Program-made: the position numbers and the translations under genes
NCBI GenBank assembly: GCA_943327755.2
Contig: CALPYF020000006.1
Span: 1-64,000, forward strand
Direction of reading: 5' to 3'
Source: Deinococcus hopiensis KR-140
Lineage (GTDB): Bacteria; Deinococcota; Deinococci; Deinococcales; Deinococcaceae
DNA length: 64,000 nt
The notes under the pieces: model-generated
Databases searched by the model: none
The model's input: only the letters and a program-made list of their open reading frames with translations
Told to the model about the DNA's origin: nothing
Shown here: positions 9,779 through 19,674 of the stretch, one piece after another
Layout of the letters: each line of letters opens with the position of its first letter
Position numbering within the stretch: position 1 is the stretch's first letter

Positions 9779-9785
9779 GCGCCGC

Positions 9786-10475
<690 letters not shown>

Positions 10476-10491
10476 TCTGGTCCTCCTCGAT

Positions 10492-10558
10492 TCTGTATGG
10501 GTTACGGATTCTGGCGAGTCCGACTGGCTCTGAGACCAATCGGCGACATCCATATGAA
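10492..10558 (-). repeat. Possible degenerate copy of the 30.8-31.0 kb intergenic repeat
   Basis: Read on the minus strand this gap shows, in order, CATATG, CCGATTG, CGGACTCGC and ATCCGT. The non-coding element at 30838-30992 has CATATG, CCGGTTG, CGGACTCGC and GGATTCCGT in the same order. The spacing differs, so the relation is tentative. Confidence 0.35.
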
Positions 10559-10595
10559 GCGGAGGTGGGCGCTGCACCCGGCAGCCCACCTCCGC
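10559..10595. terminator. Terminator between converging ATPase and LolA-like genes
   Basis: Perfect 12-bp inverted repeat: GCGGAGGTGGGC (10559-10570) with GCCCACCTCCGC (10584-10595). Confidence 0.7.
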
Positions 10596-10608
10596 ACGGG
10601 TCGGGACG

Positions 10609-11259
10609 TTACTGCTTGATGATCTGCGCGTCCTTGGGCAGCTGACGGATGGCGGCGGCGGTGACGCCACTGTTGACGCTGTAGCTGCTGACGGTCAAGT
10701 CGGCGACGGACTTGCCGCCGCTGAGGAGCTGGATGCGGGTGGGGCGCCAGCCGGCCTCGGTGATCCAGACGCGGCTGCTGTCGCTGCCGCCGGTCTTCGG
10801 CGTGGCTTCGAGCTGGTAGACGCGGCTGCCTGCACTGCCGGTCGTGCCGAGCAGTTTGACGTTGTAGCGGGCGAGCATGCTGGCGGTGTTCGTCAGCTGC
10901 GTGAAGTCCAGACCCAGGCCTGCCTGCGCGGCGGCCTTCTGCGCGCTGGTGACGGTGATCTGGTTGGTGAGGTACATGTACTGGCGGATCTCGGTCTTGT
11001 CGGCGACGATCACGTTGTCCGCCAGCGCGTCTGGGGCCATGAACTGCACGCGGGCGAGGCTCTGCGCGGGGATGGCCTTGACGGTCAGGTCGATCTTCTG
11101 CGCGGCACTGTCGAAGCTGGCGTTCCCGCTGAGGCGGAAGGAGACGTCCTTGGCGGCCTTCTGCGCGGCGTCCACCTTGTTCACGATGTCCTGCGCGGTC
11201 TGCGCGCCTGCGACGCTCAGAAGGCCGGCGAGGAGGGTCAGGGTCAGGCGTTTGCTCAT
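10609..11259 (-). CDS. LolA-like outer-membrane lipoprotein carrier / sigma-E-regulator-like periplasmic protein
   Basis: A 216-residue exported protein: signal peptide MSKRLTLTLLAGLLSVAGAQ (cleavage after AGA), then TAQDIVNKVDAAQKAAKDVS, typical of the LolA/LolB/RseB fold superfamily. Alternating beta strands follow (LSGNASFDSAAQKIDLTVKA, ARVQFMAPDALADNVIVADK, IRQYMYLTNQITVTS, SRVWITEAGWRPTRIQLLSG), as in outer-membrane lipoprotein sorting proteins. It most likely binds lipid in the periplasm. Deinococcus lacks a classical LPS outer membrane, so the partner is unknown. The start at 11259 is supported by the signal peptide and by GATACT 7 nt upstream. Confidence 0.8.
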   Translation of the reverse strand: MSKRLTLTLLAGLLSVAGAQTAQDIVNKVDAAQKAAKDVSFRLSGNASFDSAAQKIDLTVKAIPAQSLARVQFMAPDALADNVIVADKTEIRQYMYLTNQITVTSAQKAAAQAGLGLDFTQLTNTASMLARYNVKLLGTTGSAGSRVYQLEATPKTGGSDSSRVWITEAGWRPTRIQLLSGGKSVADLTVSSYSVNSGVTAAAIRQLPKDAQIIKQ

Positions 11260-11266
11260 GCCTGGC

Positions 11267-11272
11267 AGTATC
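11267..11272 (-). promoter_or_regulatory. -10-like GATACT of the LolA-like gene
   Basis: GATACT ends 7 nt before the ATG; it departs from TANNNT at the first position. Confidence 0.4.
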
Positions 11273-11374
11273 CCGCGCGCCCTCATGAGAAGGCGCGCGT
11301 GCGGCTGATGACAGGTTTAATGTCGCGCCAGGACGGCATTTATCGTCACAATCGAGTCAGATGGGCAGCGGCAC

Positions 11375-12421
11375 TCACGGGCGGGCCAGATCGAAGCCGT
11401 ACCCCAGCTTCACGCCGAAGCCCAGCGTCCCGTCCTGCCCCCGGCCTCCGGCCACGTCAACGTTCAGGGTGCCACCCGCAGCCGGCACGGCGGCATTCAC
11501 ACCGGCGCGCAGCGGGGAGGCCGCCAGTCGCCACGGCTCATACGCCGCGTAGACGCGCACGGTGCTGCCCTCGCCCAGCAGGTCCGGGGCGCCCACGCTG
11601 CCTGTCAGGCCCCAGGTCCGCGCCCGGCTGGCCCGGTCACGCCAGTCCTGCACGCCCAGAAGCGCGTCGAGATTCAGCGTGAGGCCCGCGGGCGTGACGT
11701 AGCCCGCGCCGCCCGTCAATGCCAGCAGCCCCGGGCCGCCGCGTACACCGGCGCGCCACGTGACGGTGCCGGTCACCTCGGTTTCCGGGTCCGGGATGGG
11801 CGCCGGATCGCTGCCGTCCGCGCTGTCCTGCGGCAGGTCTGCCGGATCGACCGGCAGCAGCCGGGTCAGGGTGCGGCGGCCCTCCACGCCCAGCGTGCCG
11901 TATGCCTGCGGGCTGAATTCACCGCCCAGCACGGCGACGAGGTCCCGGTTCACCCGGTACCGGACCGCCAGATCGGCGTTCCAGCCACGTTCCCGCAGAT
12001 CCGTGGGCGCCTCCGCGTACGCGGCGAGGGGATCGCTGGCGGTGGCAGGCACCGTGAACAGCGCCCCGCCCGCCGTGACGGCGACCGGCCCGGCACTGCC
12101 GCTGGCCCGGCTGCCCACGCGGTAGCCCTGCCGGGTCACGGTCAGGTCGGTGCTGGCCGTGACGGCGGCCAGGGGCGGCAGGCTGAGGCTGCGGCGGTAG
12201 CCGACGCTCAGGGCGCGGGTGGACAGGCTGGCACTCAGGGTGCCGCCTCCCAGCGCCACGTCGTCCACCCCGACTCGGGCCCAGGCGGGCCAGGTCCAGG
12301 GGTCGGCGGGCCGCACGTACGCCACGCCAAAATTCACGCTGGCAGCGTGCGCGCCGCCGAGCGCCGGGAGCAGGAGCAGGCCGCCCAGCAGGGCGGCGCG
12401 CGGGGGAAGTCGTACGGGCAT
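11375..12421 (-). CDS. Exported protein, probable outer-membrane beta-barrel
   Basis: A 348-residue protein of no family I recognise. Signal peptide at residues 1-27 (LPPRAALLGGLLLLPALGGAHA). The rest is Gly/Ala/Leu-rich with many short amphipathic strands alternating polar and apolar residues (ALSVGYRRSLSLPPLAAVTA, WNADLAVRYRVNRDLVAVLG, LTLNLDALLGVQDW, STVRVYAAYEPWRLAA) and a C-terminal strand GTLGFGVKLGYGFDLARP, as expected for a transmembrane beta-barrel. An acidic Pro-rich loop (residues about 205-228) interrupts it. The start is chosen at 12421, after TACGCT by 7 nt; longer in-frame readings are antisense to the neighbouring gene. Confidence 0.65.
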   Translation of the reverse strand: MPVRLPPRAALLGGLLLLPALGGAHAASVNFGVAYVRPADPWTWPAWARVGVDDVALGGGTLSASLSTRALSVGYRRSLSLPPLAAVTASTDLTVTRQGYRVGSRASGSAGPVAVTAGGALFTVPATASDPLAAYAEAPTDLRERGWNADLAVRYRVNRDLVAVLGGEFSPQAYGTLGVEGRRTLTRLLPVDPADLPQDSADGSDPAPIPDPETEVTGTVTWRAGVRGGPGLLALTGGAGYVTPAGLTLNLDALLGVQDWRDRASRARTWGLTGSVGAPDLLGEGSTVRVYAAYEPWRLAASPLRAGVNAAVPAAGGTLNVDVAGGRGQDGTLGFGVKLGYGFDLARP

Positions 12422-12428
12422 ACCGGGC

Positions 12429-12434
12429 AGCGTA
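12429..12434 (-). promoter_or_regulatory. -10 box TACGCT of the beta-barrel candidate gene
   Basis: TACGCT ends 7 nt before the ATG at 12421. Confidence 0.6.
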
Positions 12435-12501
12435 GCAGGCGGGTCCACGCGGCGCCGCTCAGGCTTCATGAACCGGTCAGTTTCGCGTGAGGCGCGCGGG
12501 G

Positions 12502-12507
12502 TACGCT
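12502..12507 (+). promoter_or_regulatory. -10 box TACGCT of the LEA type 2 lipoprotein gene
   Basis: TACGCT ends 7 nt before the ATG at 12515, back to back with the divergent promoter at 12429. Confidence 0.6.
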
Positions 12508-12514
12508 GCGCCGC

Positions 12515-13015
12515 ATGCGACCCATCCCTGCCCTGACGGCCGTCCTGCCCGCCCTGCTCCTGGGGGCCTGCGCGCCCCTGCAACAGATCGTGCAGGTCCC
12601 GCAGGTGGAGGTGCAGGGCGTGCGCCTGACCAGCCTGACCCTGCCGGGGGGCTTCGGCCGCGCGCCCGTCGCGAACCTGACCCTGAACCTGCGGGTCACG
12701 AATCCCAACCCCCTGCCGCTGCGCGTGGCGAATCTGGCAGGGTCCCTGACCATCGACGGGGCGAACGTCGGGGACGTGACCTTCCCCAACGTCGCTATTC
12801 CCGCGCGGGGCAGCGCCGATCAGCTCGCGCAGGTCAGCGTGCCCGTCACGCTGAATACCGCCGCGTCCTTCCTGAAGGTCGCGCGCGGGCAACTGGTCAC
12901 GTACCGCGTGGACGGCGGCTTCACCGCCGACTTCGGTCCGCTGGGCCTCCAGCAGTTCGGGCCGTTCACGCTGTCTCAGGGGCAGTGGAAGCAGGACCCG
13001 ATCATCCCGTTCTGA
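12515..13015 (+). CDS. LEA type 2 (WHy domain) lipoprotein
   Basis: A 166-residue lipoprotein: signal peptide with lipobox LLLGAC (Cys at about residue 19). The mature part QVPQVEVQGVRLTSLTLPGG, then LTLNLRVTNPNPLPLRVANL, then LTIDGANVGDVTFPNVAIPA matches the LEA14/WHy beta-sandwich, whose NPNP motif is diagnostic. In plants such proteins are linked to desiccation tolerance; in bacteria the role is unclear, though the association with a desiccation-resistant genus is suggestive. It is divergent from the beta-barrel candidate and is followed by the amidase gene. Confidence 0.85.
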   Translation: MRPIPALTAVLPALLLGACAPLQQIVQVPQVEVQGVRLTSLTLPGGFGRAPVANLTLNLRVTNPNPLPLRVANLAGSLTIDGANVGDVTFPNVAIPARGSADQLAQVSVPVTLNTAASFLKVARGQLVTYRVDGGFTADFGPLGLQQFGPFTLSQGQWKQDPIIPF

Positions 13016-13021
13016 GTAGAA

Positions 13022-13097
13022 GGGGCCCTCAGCTCTGGGCTCTGAGCGCAGCAGGTGCGTGCCTCCTCGCCGCTCAGCGCTCACGGCTCAGGGCCCC
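13022..13097. terminator. Inverted repeat downstream of the LEA lipoprotein gene
   Basis: GGGGCCCT (13022-13029) pairs with AGGGCCCC (13090-13097), and CTCAG/CTGAG pieces inside can form secondary hairpins. Probable terminator; arms this far apart are unusual. Confidence 0.4.
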
Positions 13098-13109
13098 TCA
13101 TCTCCGCGC

Positions 13110-13115
13110 TACGCT
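13110..13115 (+). promoter_or_regulatory. -10 box TACGCT of the amidase gene
   Basis: TACGCT ends 6 nt before the GTG at 13122, inside the gap after the LEA gene, so the amidase has its own promoter. Confidence 0.6.
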
Positions 13116-13121
13116 GCGGGC

Positions 13122-14309
13122 GTGACCGACGCCACCTCTGCCCTTCCGGACCCGCAGCGCGCCTGGGCGTTCCGCCCGGCCTCTCCCCTGCCCGGCGCGA
13201 CTGACGGGCCGCTGGCGGGGGTGACGTTCAGCGTGAAGGATCTGTTCGGCGTGGCGGGCTGGCCGCTGCGGGCGAGTACCCGCGCGCCCGTGCCGGACCC
13301 CGGCGTGAGCCCGCTGGTCACGCGGCTGCTGGCGCTGGGCGCGTCGGCGGTCGGGAAGACGCACCTGCACGAGATCGCGCTGGGCATCACGGGCCTGAAC
13401 GGCTTCGGCGGGACGGACCATCCCACGCTACCGGGGCGGGTGCCGGGCGGCAGCAGCAGCGGCGCGGCGGTCAGCGTGGCCCTGGGGCAGGTGGACTTCA
13501 CGCTGGGGACCGATACGGGCGGCAGCATCCGCGTACCCGCCGCGTGGTGCGGCGTGGTGGGCTTCAAACCCACCAAGGGGCACCCGGCGTGGCCGACAGG
13601 CGGCGTGCTACCACTGTCCGTGACGTGTGATCACGCCGGGCCGCTCGCGCGGGACGTGGCGACCGTCACGCGCGTCCATGAGGCCCTGACCGGACGGGCG
13701 GTGCCGGAGGTCACCCTGGGTGGCCTGAGGGTGGGCCTGTGGCTCCCGGACGGCTGGGTCACGGCGGACGTCCGCGCCGCGCTGCTGGACGTGGCGGACA
13801 CCCTGACGCGGGAGGGCGCGACCGTGCAGCCCGTGGACTTCCCCGAGGTGCTGGACGCCTACTCCCCCATCGTGCTGAGCGAGGCGGCCCACGTGCACCG
13901 CGACGCGCTGCGGCTGGACGACCCGGGGTTCCTGCCGTTCACGCTGGCCTCGCTGCGCCAGGGCGCGGCCCTGACCACCGCAGAGGTACAGGCCGCCCAC
14001 GACCGCCGCGCCGCGTACCGCGCGCAGCTGGACGACCTGCTGACCTGCTTCGACCTCATCCTCGCCCCGGCGGTGCCCACCCCGCCCCCCGCGCAGGGCC
14101 AGGACGAGGTCCTGCTGCCGGACGGCCCCACGCCGCTACGCCGCGCGGTGCTGCGCCTCACCGCGCCGTTCAGCCTGCTGGGCGCGCCCGTGGTGGCCCT
14201 GCCCACCCGCACGTCATTTGTGGGCGCCCAGCTGATCGCCCCGCACGGGCAGGACGACCGCCTGCTGGGACTGGCCCGCGCGCTGGACCGTATCCTGAAC
14301 CGCGAATGA
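13122..14309 (+). CDS. Amidase (amidase-signature family)
   Basis: A 395-residue hydrolase of carboxylic amides. It carries Lys in FSVKDLFGVAGWPLRAST (about residue 33), GGSSSGAAVSVALG and LGTDTGGSIRVPAAWCGVVG, the Ser-cisSer-Lys triad of the family. It is shorter and more divergent than gatA in this window (395 versus 482 residues) and lacks the GatA TYGRVSR block, so it is a generic amidase rather than a tRNA amidotransferase. The substrate is unknown. GTG start chosen because TACGCT lies 6 nt upstream. The stop overlaps the start of the next lipoprotein gene (ATGA). Confidence 0.87.
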   Translation: MTDATSALPDPQRAWAFRPASPLPGATDGPLAGVTFSVKDLFGVAGWPLRASTRAPVPDPGVSPLVTRLLALGASAVGKTHLHEIALGITGLNGFGGTDHPTLPGRVPGGSSSGAAVSVALGQVDFTLGTDTGGSIRVPAAWCGVVGFKPTKGHPAWPTGGVLPLSVTCDHAGPLARDVATVTRVHEALTGRAVPEVTLGGLRVGLWLPDGWVTADVRAALLDVADTLTREGATVQPVDFPEVLDAYSPIVLSEAAHVHRDALRLDDPGFLPFTLASLRQGAALTTAEVQAAHDRRAAYRAQLDDLLTCFDLILAPAVPTPPPAQGQDEVLLPDGPTPLRRAVLRLTAPFSLLGAPVVALPTRTSFVGAQLIAPHGQDDRLLGLARALDRILNRE

Positions 14310-14734
14310 AGGCCCTGACGCTCCTCCCTGTCCTGACCCTGCTCGCGGCGTGCGCGCCCACCACGCAGACCCAGCGCACCTACACCTACGAGGGCGAAGC
14401 GCGCTTCCTGCTCCTCCCACAGAAACTGCGTGTCACGTACACCCTGAACCCAGGCACGCACGAGATCAGAGGCGAGTACCGCAACCTGAGCAGCGGCGAC
14501 ACCTTCACCCTGACCGGCACGCAACTTCCCGCCCCGGACGGCGACACGCTGACCGCGAAGATCGACCCCGGCGACACCCCACGCCTGAACGCCAGCCTGC
14601 TGGGCTTCGGGATCAGCAACGTGCCCCTGAAGGCCAGCGGCACCCTGGCCGCCACCCTCACCGGCACCCGCCTGATCGGCACGCTGCGCGTCAACGGCAT
14701 CAGCTACCCCGTCACCCTGAACCGCGTACGCTGA
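14306..14734 (+). CDS. Small lipoprotein of unknown function
   Basis: A 142-residue lipoprotein: MKALTLLPVLTLLAACAPTT has a lipobox LAAC (Cys at about 16). The mature part is a regular series of beta strands (TYTYEGEARFLLLPQKLRVT, HEIRGEYRNLSSGDTFTLTG, LRVNGISYPVTLNRVR) that looks like a lipocalin- or YceI-like small barrel; no family was recognised. The ATG overlaps the amidase stop by 4 nt, so it is coupled to the amidase. Confidence 0.7.
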   Translation: MKALTLLPVLTLLAACAPTTQTQRTYTYEGEARFLLLPQKLRVTYTLNPGTHEIRGEYRNLSSGDTFTLTGTQLPAPDGDTLTAKIDPGDTPRLNASLLGFGISNVPLKASGTLAATLTGTRLIGTLRVNGISYPVTLNRVR

Positions 14735-14764
14735 GCCCGTCAGCCCCGCTTCATGAGCCGCGCG

Positions 14765-14770
14765 TACCCT
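14765..14770 (+). promoter_or_regulatory. -10 box TACCCT of the 14778 lipoprotein gene
   Basis: TACCCT ends 7 nt before the ATG at 14778. Confidence 0.6.
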
Positions 14771-14777
14771 GCCCCCC

Positions 14778-15239
14778 ATGCGCCCCCTCCAGAACGCCCG
14801 CCCCGCGCTGATCGCCACCTTGCTCCTGCTGCCGCCCGCCCTGAGCGGCTGCGCGTGGGGTGCGTACTTCCCCGCGATCACGCCCCTGGAACGGCAGGTG
14901 AACGGCGTGTACGAGGGTGAAGGCAACGGCCCGACCGGGCGCGTTCCGTACCGCCTGACGCTGGGCCTCGTGGAACGCGACGGGCGTGCCAGCGGCAGCC
15001 TCGTGAACCTGGAGAGCCGCAAGGTGTATGCCGGGAGCGGCAGCTTCAAACGGCTCGTGGATGGTACCGAGATCACCCTGCACCTCTTCGAGAACGGCGC
15101 GCACCGCGCGAACCTGTACGTCGTGCGGCGCGACACCGACGGAACAGTCAGTCTGGACGGGCACCTGCGGACCGTCCTGCTGGGCCGCGAAGCCCTCAGC
15201 TATGGCGTCAGCCTGCGGCCCGTCCCCGCGCAGCCCTGA
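14778..15239 (+). CDS. Small lipoprotein of unknown function
   Basis: A 153-residue lipoprotein with a signal peptide and lipobox LSGC (Cys at about 25). The mature domain (NGVYEGEGNGPTGRVPYRLT, SGSLVNLESRKVYAGSGSF, HRANLYVVRRDTDGTVSLDG) is a beta-rich barrel-like fold similar in layout to the preceding lipoprotein but not obviously homologous. It has its own leaderless promoter and is convergent with the DoxX-like gene, with only 6 nt between the two stops. Confidence 0.7.
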   Translation: MRPLQNARPALIATLLLLPPALSGCAWGAYFPAITPLERQVNGVYEGEGNGPTGRVPYRLTLGLVERDGRASGSLVNLESRKVYAGSGSFKRLVDGTEITLHLFENGAHRANLYVVRRDTDGTVSLDGHLRTVLLGREALSYGVSLRPVPAQP

Positions 15240-15245
15240 CCCTGC

Positions 15246-16196
15246 CTACCGGTTGAACGGCTTCTCCTGAATGAGGTTGAACCCACGGGACTTGAGCGGA
15301 GCCGGACTGTACTGGGTGAACGTCCGGTCCTCCCGCAGCGTCTGGAGGCCCGTGCGGAGGCTGAGCCCCACGTGCACCGTGATCAGCGCCGTGAGGAGCC
15401 ATGGCAGCACGCGCCGCCATACCGGACGCGGCGCCCACGGAGCCGCCGCCACCGCGCCCCCGGTGAGCGCGGCCAGCAGCCGCCGCGCGTCCAGCGCCAG
15501 GAGCAGCAGCGCCGCCAGCAGCAGGTGACCGCTGAACAGTTTCACCGGCACGTCGTAGAAGAGGTTCAGGGCGAACACGTTCGTCATCGTGACCGCCGCG
15601 ACCAGCGCCCCTGCCGTCACGGTGCGGCGGTGCAGGAGCAGCAGCGCGGGCAGCACCTCGGCCACGCCCGCCACGAGCTGATACCCGGGGCTGGCCCCCA
15701 TGAACCGCCACAGCAGACCCATCGGACTGGACTCGCCGTACGTGCCCGCCAGCTGCCAGCTGTTCAGCAGTCCGAACTGCGAGAACGCGAACTTGCTCAG
15801 GCCATACACGGTCAGCCACCAGATCAGGACCAGCCGCAGGAACGTCCGCAGCACCACCCGCTGGCCTGCCGTGGGCGCCGTCCGCTGCCGCGCGGCCCAG
15901 ACCAGCCCGGCGGCCACCGCCAGCAGCAGCAGGCACAGCGTCCACGCCCAGTCGAACGCCGTGTCCCCGCTGCCCGTCGGTTGGGGAATGGGCGGCACCG
16001 GCACCTGAAAGACCGTGCGGCTGACCACGTCCGCGAGCTGCCGCACGACGGGCAGACCTTCCAGATGCAGGATCGGCTGCGTGCCGACACCCAGCGACAG
16101 GAACGCGTACGACGCGGGGAAGGTGAACATCAGCCGCCGCCAGAACGGACTGGCCGTCAGGGCGGGCTCAGCGGGGGCGGCGTTCAGGCTGGTCAC
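15246..16196 (-). CDS. DoxX-like polytopic membrane protein
   Basis: A 316-residue protein with about seven hydrophobic segments (roughly residues 22-42, 79-99, 112-135, 160-180, 185-205, 225-245, 265-285). The segment order and the polar GLSKFAFSQFGLLNSWQLAG stretch recall DoxX/DoxD-like or HTTM-like proteins, but no certain family match is visible. GTG start at 16196 is chosen because the sequence further upstream is Arg-rich and CACACT, a -10-like box, ends 6 nt before it. It is monocistronic. Confidence 0.65.
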   Translation of the reverse strand: MTSLNAAPAEPALTASPFWRRLMFTFPASYAFLSLGVGTQPILHLEGLPVVRQLADVVSRTVFQVPVPPIPQPTGSGDTAFDWAWTLCLLLLAVAAGLVWAARQRTAPTAGQRVVLRTFLRLVLIWWLTVYGLSKFAFSQFGLLNSWQLAGTYGESSPMGLLWRFMGASPGYQLVAGVAEVLPALLLLHRRTVTAGALVAAVTMTNVFALNLFYDVPVKLFSGHLLLAALLLLALDARRLLAALTGGAVAAAPWAPRPVWRRVLPWLLTALITVHVGLSLRTGLQTLREDRTFTQYSPAPLKSRGFNLIQEKPFNR

Positions 16197-16354
16197 GCCT
16201 TCAGTGTGCCTCGCGCGGCGTCGGCGCGGGACCGCATCTGCCGCCTCCAACCGCTGCCCCCCGACCGGCTAGAATCCCTGTCGCTGCCCCTGCCTGCGCG
16301 GGGGCGTTGGGAAGGCCCCGGAATCCATCCGTCAGGCTGAGAGGAGAGTCACAC

Positions 16355-17734
<1,380 letters not shown>

Positions 17735-17744
17735 CCGCTCGCCT

Positions 17745-17793
17745 CTGAACCGCGCCGCTTCCGCCTGTGCCGGGGGCGGCGCTCATGGTTCAG
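17745..17793 (+). terminator. Hairpin downstream of miaB
   Basis: CTGAACCGCGCCGC pairs with GCGGCGC and GGTTCAG, with a TCAT bulge in the 3' arm. Probable terminator. Confidence 0.5.
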
Positions 17794-17863
17794 GGCGCGC
17801 CCGCCAGACGCTTCTCAGGGAACCATCATGTTAATGACCGGTTCAGGCGCGAAAGTGAACCAC

Positions 17864-18361
17864 ATGAACAAAGTGATCCTCGCCGCACTCGCCACGCCTG
17901 TCCTCCTCGCCTCCTGCGGCACCACGCTGGGCGGCAGTGACGGCAGCGAGAAACTCCTGAGCGTCACCACCAGCACCACCCTGGCCGGGGCACCCATCCT
18001 GTGTAACAGCGTGAACGGCGCCGACACCGGCACGCAGATCGTGATCGGCCTCGCCGCGAACGGCACCATCGAGAACGTGCGCGCGAACCTCAAGGACGAC
18101 GCCGGGAAGGTCGTCAGCACCACCGACGCCTCCGGCAGTTCCCTGGTCAAGGGCAACAACAACGAGTACCAGCTACTGCTCACCCGCCGCAGCAGCGGCA
18201 GTCTCACCGTGAACAGCGCCGTGACCAGCCCCGCCGCCGTCACCGTCAGCGGCAGCCCCGTCGCCACGCTGAAGGCCGACATCGTCATCAACCGCAGCCG
18301 CAGCGCCGTGCCGCTCGCCAGCACGGTTGCGCTGCCGGTGTACGCCAGCTGCACGAAGTAA
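17864..18361 (+). CDS. Lipoprotein, member of a local paralogous family (1 of 3)
   Basis: A 165-residue lipoprotein: signal peptide MNKVILAALATPVLLASCG with lipobox LASC (Cys 18). The mature part is Thr/Ser/Ala-rich beta structure with two cysteines (PILCNSVNG and the C-terminal VYASCTK), probably a disulfide. The segment GTQIVIGLAANGTIENVRAN resembles STQVVVTFAAAGSISSVDVS of the protein at 21407, so the two are paralogues. The ATG at 17864 starts the signal peptide; an upstream ATG at 17828 would add 12 residues. Function unknown; probably surface-exposed. Confidence 0.72.
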   Translation: MNKVILAALATPVLLASCGTTLGGSDGSEKLLSVTTSTTLAGAPILCNSVNGADTGTQIVIGLAANGTIENVRANLKDDAGKVVSTTDASGSSLVKGNNNEYQLLLTRRSSGSLTVNSAVTSPAAVTVSGSPVATLKADIVINRSRSAVPLASTVALPVYASCTK

Positions 18362-18403
18362 GCGGCTTCCGTCCGTTCCGGCGACCGCACGGTCGCATTC
18401 CAG

Positions 18404-18427
18404 CCCCCGCCTCACGCGGGGGTTTTC
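18404..18427 (+). terminator. Rho-independent terminator
   Basis: CCCCCGC, a 5-nt loop, GCGGGGG, then TTTTC: a compact classical terminator of the 17864 lipoprotein gene. Confidence 0.8.
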
Positions 18428-18515
18428 GCATGGCGGACTTAACGTTCCTTTAGTCACTTTCGGTTGAGATGGGCCCCGCAGGCAACCGAGCGTTGCCCCA
18501 CTGGAGGTTCCACCC

Positions 18516-19673
18516 ATGAAACGACGCACCTGGATGTCCCTGACCGCCGCGCTCGGCGCGGCCCTGAGTTTCTCCCTGATGCACGCCAGTGCAGGCAGTG
18601 CTGGAACACCCACTGCGGCGGCAGCCAGCACCGACGCGCAGACCCGGAAGATCGTGACGGCCGCCAACGCGTTCCTGGGGACCCTGAACGCCACGCAGCG
18701 CAGGAGCGTGTCGTTCGCGTTCACGGACAGCGCGCAGCGCCAGCGCTGGTCGAACTTCCCCACCGGGATCTTCCAGCGGGCCGGGCTGCGCTGGGGTGAC
18801 CTGAACGCCGCGCAGCGGGCCGCGCTGACCACCCTGCTGGGCGCGGTGCTGTCCCCGGACGGGCTGAAGATGGTGCAGCAGCAGATGGCCGCCGACGACG
18901 TCCTGAAAGCCGAGAGTGCCAGCGGCGGGCAGAGCAGCGCACCCCAGGGGGCAGCGGGACAGGCCCCCACGGGTCAGGCGCAGGCTGGTCAGGCGCAGGC
19001 CGGGCGCGGCGGTCCCGGTGGCGCGCTGATCTTCGGCCGTGACGAGTACTACGTGTCGTTCCTGGGCACCCCCAGCACGACGGGTGCGTGGACGCTCCAG
19101 TTCGGCGGGCATCACCTGGCGATCAACGCGACCGTCGCCGGGAAGAACGTCACGCTGTCCCCCAGCCTGACGGGCGGACAGCCCATCCGCAGCACGATCG
19201 GCGGGAAGACGACCACCGTGATCGAGAAGGTCCCGCAGGAGATCAAGGACGCGGGCGCCCTGCTGGGCAGCCTGAGCGCCGCGCAGAAGGCCAGGGCGAT
19301 CGTCAGCGCCCAGAGTATCGATCTGGTCCTGGGGCCAGGGCAGGACGGCAAGACCCTGCAACCCGAGGGCCTGAGCGCCGCCGCGATGACGGCCGCGCAG
19401 CAGGCAGCGCTGCTGAAGCTCATTCAGGACCGGCTGGGCATCCTGAACGCCGACGACCTGAGCGCGAAGATGGCGGACATCCGCCGGAACCTCGCGAAGA
19501 CCACGTTCGCGTGGTACGGCCCCACGAACGGCTCGGCCGCGTACTACCGCGTGACGGCGCCCACCGCGATCATCGAGTTCTCCCCGCAGAGCATGGGCGG
19601 GGACGCCACGAACCACCTCCACAACATGTACCGCGACCCCAGCAACGACTACGGCGCGGCCTGGACGAAGTGA
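18516..19673 (+). CDS. DUF3500 family exported protein
   Basis: A 385-residue secreted protein. Signal peptide of about 29 residues (MSLTAALGAALSFSLMHASA). The rest matches DUF3500: NAFLGTLNATQRRSVSFAFT, ERT-like RWSNFPTGIFQRAGLRWGDL, then GDEYYVSFLGTPSTTGAWTL with QFGGHHLAINATVAG and the C-terminal HLHNMYRDPSNDYGAAW. The conserved FGGHH and HLHNMYRDP histidines suggest a metal or cofactor site, but the family has no known activity. A Gln/Ala/Gly-rich low-complexity insert lies near residues 137-168. A Shine-Dalgarno TGGAGG precedes the ATG. It is the first gene of a unit with 19675 and 20211. Confidence 0.88.
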   Translation: MKRRTWMSLTAALGAALSFSLMHASAGSAGTPTAAAASTDAQTRKIVTAANAFLGTLNATQRRSVSFAFTDSAQRQRWSNFPTGIFQRAGLRWGDLNAAQRAALTTLLGAVLSPDGLKMVQQQMAADDVLKAESASGGQSSAPQGAAGQAPTGQAQAGQAQAGRGGPGGALIFGRDEYYVSFLGTPSTTGAWTLQFGGHHLAINATVAGKNVTLSPSLTGGQPIRSTIGGKTTTVIEKVPQEIKDAGALLGSLSAAQKARAIVSAQSIDLVLGPGQDGKTLQPEGLSAAAMTAAQQAALLKLIQDRLGILNADDLSAKMADIRRNLAKTTFAWYGPTNGSAAYYRVTAPTAIIEFSPQSMGGDATNHLHNMYRDPSNDYGAAWTK

Positions 19674-19674
19674 C

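Noticed and set aside
11375..13084. Extended 569-codon frame over the beta-barrel candidate
   Set aside because: The N-terminal part lies antisense to the LEA lipoprotein gene; the shorter start at 12421 has signal peptide and promoter.
13022..13097. Inverted repeat as an insertion-sequence end
   Set aside because: Arms are only 8 bp, with no transposase and no target duplication; a terminator is simpler.
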